Part shown: positions 1 through 5,154 of the stretch, in pieces
How the letters are laid out: the number at the start of each line of letters is the position of its first letter
How positions within the stretch are numbered: position 1 is the stretch's first letter
NCBI GenBank assembly: GCA_003452695.1
Contig: DMNP01000104.1
Span: forward strand, 1 to 5,154
DNA from: Eggerthellaceae bacterium
Lineage (GTDB): Bacteria > Actinomycetota > Coriobacteriia > Coriobacteriales > Eggerthellaceae
Reading direction: 5' to 3'
DNA: 5,154 bases
The notes under the pieces: generated by a model
Database searches by the model: none
The model's input: the letters and a program-made list of their open reading frames with translations, nothing else
What the model was told of the DNA's origin: nothing
Translations under genes and position numbers: made by a program

Positions 1-99
1 GAAGGCGTGCGGGTTCTTCCAATTGGCCGCACGGTCGGCTCGTATGGCCTCTTCCACTGCGGGGTCGAGCGTAAGATAGGGTATTTCTTCGGTGCTCAT
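1..99 (-). CDS. N-terminal fragment of a divergent gene, possibly an HD-domain dNTP triphosphohydrolase (dgt-like), partial
   Basis: Reading leftwards from an ATG at 99-97, 33 codons stay open to the window edge and begin MSTEEIPYLTLDPAVEEAIR, ending in NWKNPHAF. The start is well placed: the frame meets stop codons just upstream (TAA and TAG inside the intergenic region) with no other ATG, GTG or TTG between, and a GGGAG Shine-Dalgarno-like sequence lies 10 nt upstream (110-114). The Asn-Pro-x-Ala-Phe ending resembles, from memory, the N-terminal segment of bacterial deoxyguanosinetriphosphate triphosphohydrolase-like HD proteins, and dgt is a frequent neighbour of dnaG in actinobacteria. 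These enzymes hydrolyse dNTPs to deoxynucleosides and triphosphate. No catalytic HD residue lies inside the window, so the gene is secure but the function is a guess. Confidence 0.5.
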   Translation of the reverse strand, partial: MSTEEIPYLTLDPAVEEAIRADRAANWKNPHAF

Positions 100-109
100 G
101 TTCGTGGGG

Positions 110-114
110 CTCCC
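110..114 (-). promoter_or_regulatory. Shine-Dalgarno-like site of the leftward gene
   Basis: On the minus strand GGGAG ends 10 nt before the ATG at 99-97. The spacing is slightly long but usable. It supports translation from that ATG, in contrast to the dnaG start on the other strand, which has no such site. Confidence 0.45.
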
Positions 115-160
115 GTTTCTGCGATGCGCGCCGCATTCGGGCCGCGCAGTTGTTTTGCGC

Positions 161-166
161 TATTAT
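161..166 (+). promoter_or_regulatory. -10-like box of dnaG, consistent with a leaderless mRNA
   Basis: TATTAT ends 6 nt before the dnaG ATG (173), so a transcript starting at the usual distance would begin at or next to the A of the start codon. The 15-20 nt before the ATG contain no purine-rich Shine-Dalgarno sequence, which fits leaderless translation, common in actinobacteria. No good -35 hexamer is seen at 16-19 nt spacing; the nearest is a poor TTCGGG at 136-141. Confidence 0.5.
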
Positions 167-167
167 A
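162..167 (-). promoter_or_regulatory. Consensus -10 box (TATAAT) for the leftward gene
   Basis: The minus strand reads a perfect TATAAT at 167-162, overlapping the dnaG -10-like box by five bases. A start about 7 nt further on would give a leader of roughly 55 nt before the ATG at 99. At 17-nt spacing the -35 position (190-185) reads TTCATC, which is weak and lies inside the dnaG coding region. Confidence 0.5.
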
Positions 168-172
168 CCCGC

Positions 173-2026
173 ATGGCAATTAGCGATGAAGACATACAGA
201 AAGTCCGCGAAGCGGTCGACTTGGTGGCGCTGTTCGGCGAGCGCGTGCCCGTGCGCCAGCGGGGGCGCGATTACTGGTGCTGCTGCCCCTTCCACAACGA
301 GAAGACGCCCTCGTGCAAGATAGACCCCGCGCGGCAGGTCTGGCACTGCTTCGGATGCGGGGAGGGCGGAGACGCGTTCGGCTTCGTGATGAAGATGGAC
401 GACGTCAGCTTTCCCGACGCCGTGCGCACGCTGGCCGACCGGTATCGCATCGACATAGCCGACGACGGGAAGGGTCGCGTTTCCACGAGCCGCAAAGCCC
501 GTCTGCGCGATGTCTGCGCGGAAACCTGCGCGTTCTACCATGCCCAGCTCATGCGCGGCAAATCGCCCGATGCCGATGCGGCGCGCGCATACCTTTCGGG
601 CCGGGGCCTGGGCGGTCGCGTGCCGGCCACCTGGACCCTCGGCTTTGCGCCGGGGCGCGGCGCGCTCGTGCGCCATCTGCGCGCCAAGGGCTTCACGCAC
701 GATGAGATGGTCGAGGCCAACGTTGCCGTGAAGCGCGACAACGGCAGCGTTTCAGACCGCTTCTATAACCGCGTGATGTTTCCCATCCGCGACCCGCAGG
801 GCGAATGCATCGCCTTTGGCGGGAGGGTAATCGGCGAAGGCGAGCCGAAGTACCTGAATTCCCAGGAAACGCCCCTGTTCCACAAATCCAGCGTGCTGTA
901 CGGCCTGGACAAGGCGAAGGCTTCCATGACCACGTCGGGCACGGCCATAATCGTCGAGGGCTACACCGATGTGATAGCGCTGCACGAAAGTGGTATCGGC
1001 AACGCGGTGGCCACCTTGGGCACTGCGCTCACCCTGCAGCATATCCGGATAATCTCGCGCCATGCCTCCAAGCGCATCGTCTACCTGTTCGACGGCGATG
1101 CCGCGGGACAGCGCGCGGCCGACCGTGCGCTCGGCTTCATCGACGAGAGCATGACGCCCGAAGCGGGCAAGGCGCGCATCGAGCTCTGCGCCGTCACGCT
1201 TCCCGACGACCTGGACCCGGCCGACTTCGTGGCGCAACGCGGCGCCGACGCGCTGCGCGCGCTCGTGCAGGATGCCAAGCCGCTCATCGCCTATGGCATA
1301 GACCGGCGCCTGGCCGTGCACGACCTGGAAAGCCCCGAAGGCCGCACGCGCGCCATGGCCGATGCGCTGTCGGTGCTCGCGCCCATAAAGGGCTCCATGC
1401 TGGCCAAGGACTACGCAGTGCAGCTTGCAGGGCGCCTGCGGATGCGGGAACAGGATGCCCTCGACGCGTTGGCCGCGCTCGCCGTCCCCCGCGTCTACGA
1501 CCGCCAGGATGCGAGCCGGCAAAACCAGCAGGCCGCGGCGCCGGAAGATGCCGTGGCGCTGTCGTCGGCTGAGCGCAGCCGCCGTCGCTTCGAAAGGCGC
1601 TTCGTCAGCCTGCTCGCGCAGAACCCCTCGCTTGCGCTGCGTCATGCCGATTCGCTTGCCCAGACGCAATGGCACGATGCAACCAACGGCCAGCTGGCCG
1701 AATGCCTGCTTTCCACGCTCGAATCCAACCCGGCGGCTACGGCCGCGGAAATCGTCGCGCGCGCGTCCCAGATGGCCCCCCGTGCAGCCGGCGCGATGAC
1801 ATCCGCTGCAACCGCGGAAGGGGAGGACTTGGAATCGACCGTGCGGTTTCTGGTGGAAGAGCTGGAAATCGGCGATATGGAATCCACGCTCGTCGGCATG
1901 AATGCCCAGCTGAAAAGCGATTCTGCGCTCTCGCCCGAAGAGCGCGAGATGGTGTTTGCCGCCATCGTCGACCTGCAGAAGGCCGTGGCGGCCAAACGCG
2001 CCGCCCACAAGCCCGTCGTGCAGTAG
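173..2026 (+). CDS. dnaG: DNA primase DnaG
   Basis: This 617-residue primase synthesises RNA primers for Okazaki fragments and leading-strand starts while bound to the replicative helicase DnaB. An N-terminal CHC2 zinc ribbon has ligands C38, H41, C59 and C62 (CPFHNEKTPS then CFGCGEGGD). The RNA polymerase core follows, with the family signatures NRVMFPIRD, FGGRVIG and PKYLNSQETPLFHKS. The TOPRIM fold has its catalytic glutamate in VEGYTDVIALH (E262) and the metal-binding Asp pair in FDGDAAGQ (D307, D309). From about residue 420 the sequence is less conserved, alanine- and arginine-rich and helical, as expected for the DnaB-binding C-terminal domain. The ATG at 173 is chosen because MAISDEDIQKVREAVDLVAL matches the family N-terminus; in-frame starts at 92 and 98 would overlap the divergent gene. 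There is no Shine-Dalgarno site, so the mRNA may be leaderless. The first ribbon cysteine sits in a CCC run (36-38), a small oddity. Confidence 0.97.
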   Translation: MAISDEDIQKVREAVDLVALFGERVPVRQRGRDYWCCCPFHNEKTPSCKIDPARQVWHCFGCGEGGDAFGFVMKMDDVSFPDAVRTLADRYRIDIADDGKGRVSTSRKARLRDVCAETCAFYHAQLMRGKSPDADAARAYLSGRGLGGRVPATWTLGFAPGRGALVRHLRAKGFTHDEMVEANVAVKRDNGSVSDRFYNRVMFPIRDPQGECIAFGGRVIGEGEPKYLNSQETPLFHKSSVLYGLDKAKASMTTSGTAIIVEGYTDVIALHESGIGNAVATLGTALTLQHIRIISRHASKRIVYLFDGDAAGQRAADRALGFIDESMTPEAGKARIELCAVTLPDDLDPADFVAQRGADALRALVQDAKPLIAYGIDRRLAVHDLESPEGRTRAMADALSVLAPIKGSMLAKDYAVQLAGRLRMREQDALDALAALAVPRVYDRQDASRQNQQAAAPEDAVALSSAERSRRRFERRFVSLLAQNPSLALRHADSLAQTQWHDATNGQLAECLLSTLESNPAATAAEIVARASQMAPRAAGAMTSAATAEGEDLESTVRFLVEELEIGDMESTLVGMNAQLKSDSALSPEEREMVFAAIVDLQKAVAAKRAAHKPVVQ

Positions 2027-2030
2027 TTTT

Positions 2031-2056
2031 CATGCAGGCGCTTTGCCGGCTGCATG
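2031..2056. repeat. Inverted repeat (potential hairpin) between dnaG and def
   Basis: CATGCAG (2031-2037) is repeated exactly inverted as CTGCATG (2050-2056), with a 12-nt interior that can add a short GC pairing around GCTTT. It starts 4 nt after the dnaG stop codon. No T-run follows on either strand, so it is not a classical intrinsic terminator. It could be a weak terminator, an mRNA 3'-end stabiliser for dnaG, or an operator, since it lies just upstream of the def -10-like box. Confidence 0.4.
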
Positions 2057-2075
2057 GCGCCGCCGCGCAAGAGGC

Positions 2076-2081
2076 TATACT
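2076..2081 (+). promoter_or_regulatory. -10-like box upstream of def
   Basis: TATACT matches the sigma-70-type -10 consensus TATAAT at five of six positions. A start near 2088 would give a leader of about 38 nt that includes the def Shine-Dalgarno site. No convincing -35 is seen: TTGCCG at 2043-2048 is 27 nt away, and the 17-nt position reads CATGGC. If active, the box would let def-fmt-rsmB be transcribed independently of dnaG. Confidence 0.4.
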
Positions 2082-2110
2082 TGTCGCACCACATGCCCAT
2101 TGAAATCTCT

Positions 2111-2119
2111 AGAAGGAAG
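2111..2119 (+). promoter_or_regulatory. Strong Shine-Dalgarno site deciding the def start
   Basis: AGAAGGAAG ends 6 nt before the ATG at 2126 and is the best ribosome-binding sequence in the window. It favours this ATG over the in-frame ATGs at 2093 and 2054, which lack such a site and would add 11 or 24 residues foreign to the family. Confidence 0.75.
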
Positions 2120-2125
2120 TGCTGC

Positions 2126-2662
2126 ATGCTGAAGATTATCACGTCGCCCGACCCGCTGCTCAATCAGGTATGCGAGCCGTGCGACCTGCACGACCGCAGC
2201 CTGAAGAAGCTGGCCAAGCAGATGGAGCGCGTCATGTACGCAAGCGACGGGGTGGGCATAGCCGCACCGCAGGTGGGCGTTTTGAAGCGCCTCATCGTCA
2301 TCGACGTCAGCCCCGAGGACGTGCGCGACCCGCTCGTGCTCGTCAACCCCGAGATCCTGGAACTCGACGGCGAACTCGAAACCGACGAGGAAGGCTGCCT
2401 GTCGTGCCCGGGCATATCGATTCCCATCGAGCGCAGGACGTGGGTCCGCGTGAAGTACTACGACTTGAACGGCGAGGAATGGCAGGTGGAGGGCGATGGG
2501 CTGCTCGCACGCTGCCTGCAGCATGAAATCGATCATCTGAACGGCATAACGCTTTTCGAGAGCGCATCCCCGCGCGAGCGCATCAGGGCGCTGGCAGCAT
2601 ACGAGGATGCGCGCAAGGCCGGGGCAAAACCAGGCGACACGTCCATTCCAAAGGTGCGATAA
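2126..2662 (+). CDS. def: Peptide deformylase
   Basis: This cytosolic metalloenzyme of 178 residues removes the N-formyl group from nascent proteins as they leave the ribosome, before methionine aminopeptidase acts. All three family motifs are intact: GxGxAAxQ at 42-49 (GVGIAAPQ), EGCLS at 89-93, and HExxH at 133-137 (HEIDH). Metal ligands are therefore C91, H133 and H137, with E134 as the catalytic base. The N-terminus, MLKIITSPDPLL, is typical of the family. The tail after about 146 is short, charged and helical. Two small departures are LNG where LDG is usual after HEIDH, and TLFES where a VLF-Ile/Val-Asp type sequence is usual; neither touches the active site. Its TAA stop shares one base with the fmt ATG (TAATG), so the two genes are very likely cotranscribed and translationally coupled. 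The pairing is logical: Fmt adds the formyl group that Def removes. Confidence 0.96.
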   Translation: MLKIITSPDPLLNQVCEPCDLHDRSLKKLAKQMERVMYASDGVGIAAPQVGVLKRLIVIDVSPEDVRDPLVLVNPEILELDGELETDEEGCLSCPGISIPIERRTWVRVKYYDLNGEEWQVEGDGLLARCLQHEIDHLNGITLFESASPRERIRALAAYEDARKAGAKPGDTSIPKVR

Positions 2663-3612
2663 TGCGCGTCGTGTTCATGGGAACGCCCGAGCTGGCTGCA
2701 AGCATACTCGATGCGCTGGCAGATGCCCACGATGTGGTGGGCGTGTTCACGCGGCCCGATGCCGTGCGCGGGCGCGGCAGGCAACTGGTGGGGTCCCCGG
2801 TGAAGGTCGCCGCCGTGAAGCGGGGGATACCGGTCGTAACCCTGAAGAGCCTGAGGGAAGGCGATGCCATACAGCGCCTGCGCGCGTTCGATCCCGATGT
2901 GATATGCGTCGCGGCGTGCGGCATCATATTCCCGCCCGAAGCGCTGGGCGTTCCTCGCCATGGCTGCTTGAACGTTCACACGTCGCTGCTGCCCCGTTGG
3001 CGCGGCGCAGCCCCGATGCAGCGCTCCATCTTGGCGTGCGACGACGAGACCGGCGTGTGCATCATGCGCATGGAAGAGGGGCTGGACACGGGCGCCTACT
3101 GCAAGCGCGCGTCCGTGCCGCTTGCGGGGGTGTATCTGGCCGACTTGGAAAGCGCGCTTGCAAAGGCCGGTTCCCGCCTTTTGCTGGAAGCGCTCGACGA
3201 GCTGCAATCCGGCACCATCGAATGGACCGAACAGCCCGAACGGGGCGTTACCTATGCACCCAAGCTGGAATCGCGCGAGCTGGATCTGGACCCTGCGGAT
3301 ACTGCCTGCGCCCTTTGCGCGAAAGTCCGCGCTTCCGACGACGCCCATGCGGCGCATGCCATGCTGGCGGGCCGCAGCGTAACCGTGCAGCGGGCATCGG
3401 TTCCCGGCGACGAGCGCGCGGCCGGCATCTGCGCCGGACTTGCAGCGGGCCAGGCGCTGTTCAGGGAGAAGCGCCTGTTCGCCATGGCCGCAGACGGGCC
3501 GGTGGAAATCGAACAGCTGAAACCGCAGGGAAAGAAGAGCATGGACGCCCGTTCGTTCGCAGCGGGCATCCAAGGAGCGAAGAACTCGATGCTTACGTGG
3601 GGGAGAGCATGA
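2662..3612 (+). CDS. fmt: Methionyl-tRNA formyltransferase
   Basis: The 316-residue enzyme transfers a formyl group from 10-formyltetrahydrofolate to Met-tRNA(fMet), producing the initiator used in bacterial translation. The Rossmann-type N-terminal domain begins MRVVFMGTPELA. It carries the catalytic residues N104 and H106 in NVHTSLLPRWRGAAP, which also contains the SLLP loop, and D142 in MEEGLDTG; these correspond to N106, H108 and D144 of the E. coli enzyme. TYAPKL near 195-200 marks the linker, and a C-terminal tRNA-binding domain follows to QLKPQGKKSM near the end. That domain lacks the usual FNPWP motif: the aligned stretch after VRA (222-224) reads SDDAH. The ATG overlaps the def stop by one base and has an AAGGTG Shine-Dalgarno at 2651-2656, inside def. 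The TGA stop overlaps the rsmB start by four bases. The N-terminal catalytic half is canonical, so I expect an active enzyme. Confidence 0.95.
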   Translation: MRVVFMGTPELAASILDALADAHDVVGVFTRPDAVRGRGRQLVGSPVKVAAVKRGIPVVTLKSLREGDAIQRLRAFDPDVICVAACGIIFPPEALGVPRHGCLNVHTSLLPRWRGAAPMQRSILACDDETGVCIMRMEEGLDTGAYCKRASVPLAGVYLADLESALAKAGSRLLLEALDELQSGTIEWTEQPERGVTYAPKLESRELDLDPADTACALCAKVRASDDAHAAHAMLAGRSVTVQRASVPGDERAAGICAGLAAGQALFREKRLFAMAADGPVEIEQLKPQGKKSMDARSFAAGIQGAKNSMLTWGRA

Positions 3613-5154
3613 CCGAGAAAGACAGGTTCGAACGCGGCAACGCCGATTCCGGGGAATCGCAGAACGAGCGGCGGCGGCCGCGCAGCTGGACGCCCAACAG
3701 GGAACGCCGCGTGAAGAGCAAGAAATCGTTCGACAAGCAGAAGATGGACCATCTCGTCGAAGACAAGAGCCCCATCTACCGCGGCGAGCTGGATCCGCGC
3801 AAGAAGGACCCGGACCGCAAGCCACGTTCGGTTTCGCGCTCCGAGGAAAAGGTGCGCCAAAAGGCCGAGGCGCTGGCCGAGAACGACCCGAGCCTGCAGG
3901 CGCGCAGGGAACCGAAGATAACCGATTTCCGCGACCAGTTCGAAAAGTGCGATGCCAGCCCGGGCCGCTTGGCGGCGCTCTATGCAACCCAGCGGGTGCG
4001 CCGGCGCAACGCCTTCGCCCAGGAGGTCATCGAATCGACTATCGACCGGTCGCGCATATCACCTGCCGACCGCGCATTCGCAACGCTTCTCACCCTCGGC
4101 GTTGTCAGCACGTCCGGTTCGCTCGACGAAGTCATAAACCGTTGCCTGGCAAGTCCCCGCGACATTAAACCCGACGTGCGCGATGCGCTGCGAATATCCA
4201 CATACGAGGTAATCTACCTGCGCAAAGAGCCCCATGCGGCCGTGAACCAGGGCGTCGAGCTCGTGCGCGCGGTGGCCCCGAGCGCAGCGGGCCTTGCCAA
4301 TGCGGTGCTGCACCGCATCCTGACAAGCGCCGAGTCCTTCCCCTTCGGCGACCCGACGTCCAGCATCGGGGCCCTTGCGCTGCTGTACGCGTTTCCCACC
4401 TGGCTTGCGCGGCGCCTCATCGAGGACATGGGATCGGCCGCGGCCATCGAGCTGATGCGATCGGCGAACGACCAGGCCCCGCTGTTCATTCACGTGAATG
4501 CGCTGCAGGCAAGCGACGACGAGGTTATCTCGCTGTTCAAGGAGGTGGGCGCAGAGTTGCAGCCGGCCGAATCGGGCGGCATCGCGCCTGCGGGCTGCTA
4601 TCGCGTGTCGAAGGCGAGGTCCCTTGCAGACGGCCGCATTCGGCGCTTGTTCCAGCAGGGGAAGATTCTCGTGTCGGATGCGTCGGCGCAGGCCGTGGCC
4701 GCAGCGGTCCTGGAGGGCGGCGCGCCCGAGTCGCTGCTGGAAGTGGGAGCGGGCCGCGGCACGAAGACCATCATGTTGCAATCGATGGCGTATCGCCTGT
4801 ACGGCGACCAGCTGAACATAACGTCCATGGATAGCCACGGCTTCAAGGCAGAGCTGCTGCGCGACCGCGCGCGCGACTACGGCGTGCGCATCGAGCGCAT
4901 CGTCACCGGCAACGCGACGCGCCTCGATGCCATTTTGCCGGACCAGACCTTCGACGCCGTTTTCATCGACGCCCCCTGCTCGGGCCTGGGAACGCTTCGT
5001 CGGCATCAGGAGATTCGCTGGAGGATAACGCCCGAGCGCATCGACGAGTTGGTGCAGACGGAGCTTGCGCTGCTGAAATCGGCGGCCGGCCACGTGGGTG
5101 CGGGCGGATCGATCGTATATGCCACCTGCTCGGTCACCTATGCCGAGAACAACG
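3609..5154 (+). CDS. rsmB: 16S rRNA (cytosine-967-C5)-methyltransferase RsmB (Sun/Fmu family), 3'-truncated by the window
   Basis: 515 codons are visible and the frame is open at the right edge. RsmB methylates C5 of cytosine 967 in 16S rRNA using S-adenosylmethionine. Residues 1-115 are a hydrophilic extension in which about half the residues are charged. A NusB-like RNA-binding domain follows (about 118-240, with SPADRAFATLLTLGV, HAAVNQGVEL and ANAVLHRIL). The Rossmann methyltransferase domain shows SDASAQAV (356-363), motif I LEVGAGRGTKT (377-387), D408 after strand 2, motif IV DAPCSGLG with C457, and motif VI ATCSV with C507. By homology C507 is the nucleophile attacking the base and C457 assists product release. 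Motif I departs from the family's usual CAAPGGKT, and N435 stands where an aspartate is common in motif III. The ATG overlaps the fmt stop (ATGA), with GGGGGAGAG (3599-3607) just upstream. About 10 or more C-terminal residues probably lie beyond the window, starting with the end of the ENNE-like motif. Confidence 0.93.
   Translation, partial: MTEKDRFERGNADSGESQNERRRPRSWTPNRERRVKSKKSFDKQKMDHLVEDKSPIYRGELDPRKKDPDRKPRSVSRSEEKVRQKAEALAENDPSLQARREPKITDFRDQFEKCDASPGRLAALYATQRVRRRNAFAQEVIESTIDRSRISPADRAFATLLTLGVVSTSGSLDEVINRCLASPRDIKPDVRDALRISTYEVIYLRKEPHAAVNQGVELVRAVAPSAAGLANAVLHRILTSAESFPFGDPTSSIGALALLYAFPTWLARRLIEDMGSAAAIELMRSANDQAPLFIHVNALQASDDEVISLFKEVGAELQPAESGGIAPAGCYRVSKARSLADGRIRRLFQQGKILVSDASAQAVAAAVLEGGAPESLLEVGAGRGTKTIMLQSMAYRLYGDQLNITSMDSHGFKAELLRDRARDYGVRIERIVTGNATRLDAILPDQTFDAVFIDAPCSGLGTLRRHQEIRWRITPERIDELVQTELALLKSAAGHVGAGGSIVYATCSVTYAENN

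Noticed and set aside
150..155. TTGTTT as a -35 box for dnaG
   Set aside because: Only 5 nt separate it from the -10-like box, whereas about 17 are needed.
92..172. Longer dnaG starting at GTG 92 or ATG 98, adding 25-27 residues
   Set aside because: The extra residues do not resemble primase N-termini, they would overlap the start of the divergent gene, and the family-like sequence begins exactly at the ATG at 173.
752..2008. Open frame of 418 codons antisense to dnaG
   Set aside because: It is the complement of a conserved primase gene in GC-rich DNA, where antisense stops are rare. The translation shows no recognisable domain and is rich in Arg, Gly and His.
2031..2056. Intrinsic terminator after dnaG
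   Set aside because: The hairpin is plausible but no T-run follows on either strand, so I list it only as an inverted repeat.
2093..2125. Alternative def start at ATG 2093
   Set aside because: It lies 11 nt after the -10-like box, too far for a typical leaderless start, lacks a Shine-Dalgarno site and adds residues (MPIEISRRKCC) not seen in deformylases. The ATG at 2126 has a strong site and a family-like N-terminus.
2533..3987. Open frame of 484 codons antisense to the end of def, fmt and the start of rsmB
   Set aside because: It spans three convincing sense genes, its translation is low-complexity (Arg, Pro, Ala, Gly), and its length is explained by codon bias in the sense genes.
4059..5093. 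Open frame of 344 codons antisense to rsmB
   Set aside because: It mirrors the methyltransferase coding sequence and has no family-like motif; the sense frame carries all the conserved residues.

Overview
The window is GC-rich bacterial housekeeping DNA, tightly packed. The protein style and codon use suggest a high-GC actinobacterium, most likely of the Coriobacteriia/Eggerthellaceae type; this is an inference from general resemblance, and no marker in the window proves it. AUA is a routine isoleucine codon (about 22 in the four long genes), which is odd for such GC-rich DNA but is spread evenly, so nothing here looks recently acquired. I see no mobile element, CRISPR array, tRNA or rRNA.

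Layout: (1) positions 1-99, minus strand, hold the first 33 codons of a gene that runs off the left edge; it may be an HD-domain dNTP triphosphohydrolase. (2) A 73-bp divergent intergenic region (100-172) carries overlapping -10-like boxes for both strands. (3) dnaG, the replication primase (173-2026, +), has an intact zinc ribbon and TOPRIM catalytic core and appears to be leaderless. (4) A 99-bp intergenic region (2027-2125) holds an inverted repeat, a -10-like box and a strong Shine-Dalgarno sequence. (5) A tightly coupled operon follows: def (2126-2662), fmt (2662-3612, 1-nt overlap, TAATG) and rsmB (3609 to beyond the right edge, 4-nt overlap, ATGA). There is no gene-free stretch longer than 100 bases.

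How the genes fit together: Fmt formylates initiator Met-tRNA, Def removes the formyl group from the nascent protein, and RsmB methylates C967 of 16S rRNA near the ribosomal P site, so the operon centres on translation initiation. dnaG makes replication primers; if the divergent neighbour is a dNTPase, that side of the window concerns replication and dNTP supply.

I do not see an undescribed system. The most unusual points are sequence departures inside familiar proteins. RsmB has a generic Rossmann motif (E-x-G-x-G-x-G) where m5C methyltransferases of this family usually carry CAAPGGKT, and a charged N-terminal extension of about 115 residues. Fmt lacks the FNPWP motif of its C-terminal domain. 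The dnaG promoter is compact, overlapping and probably leaderless.
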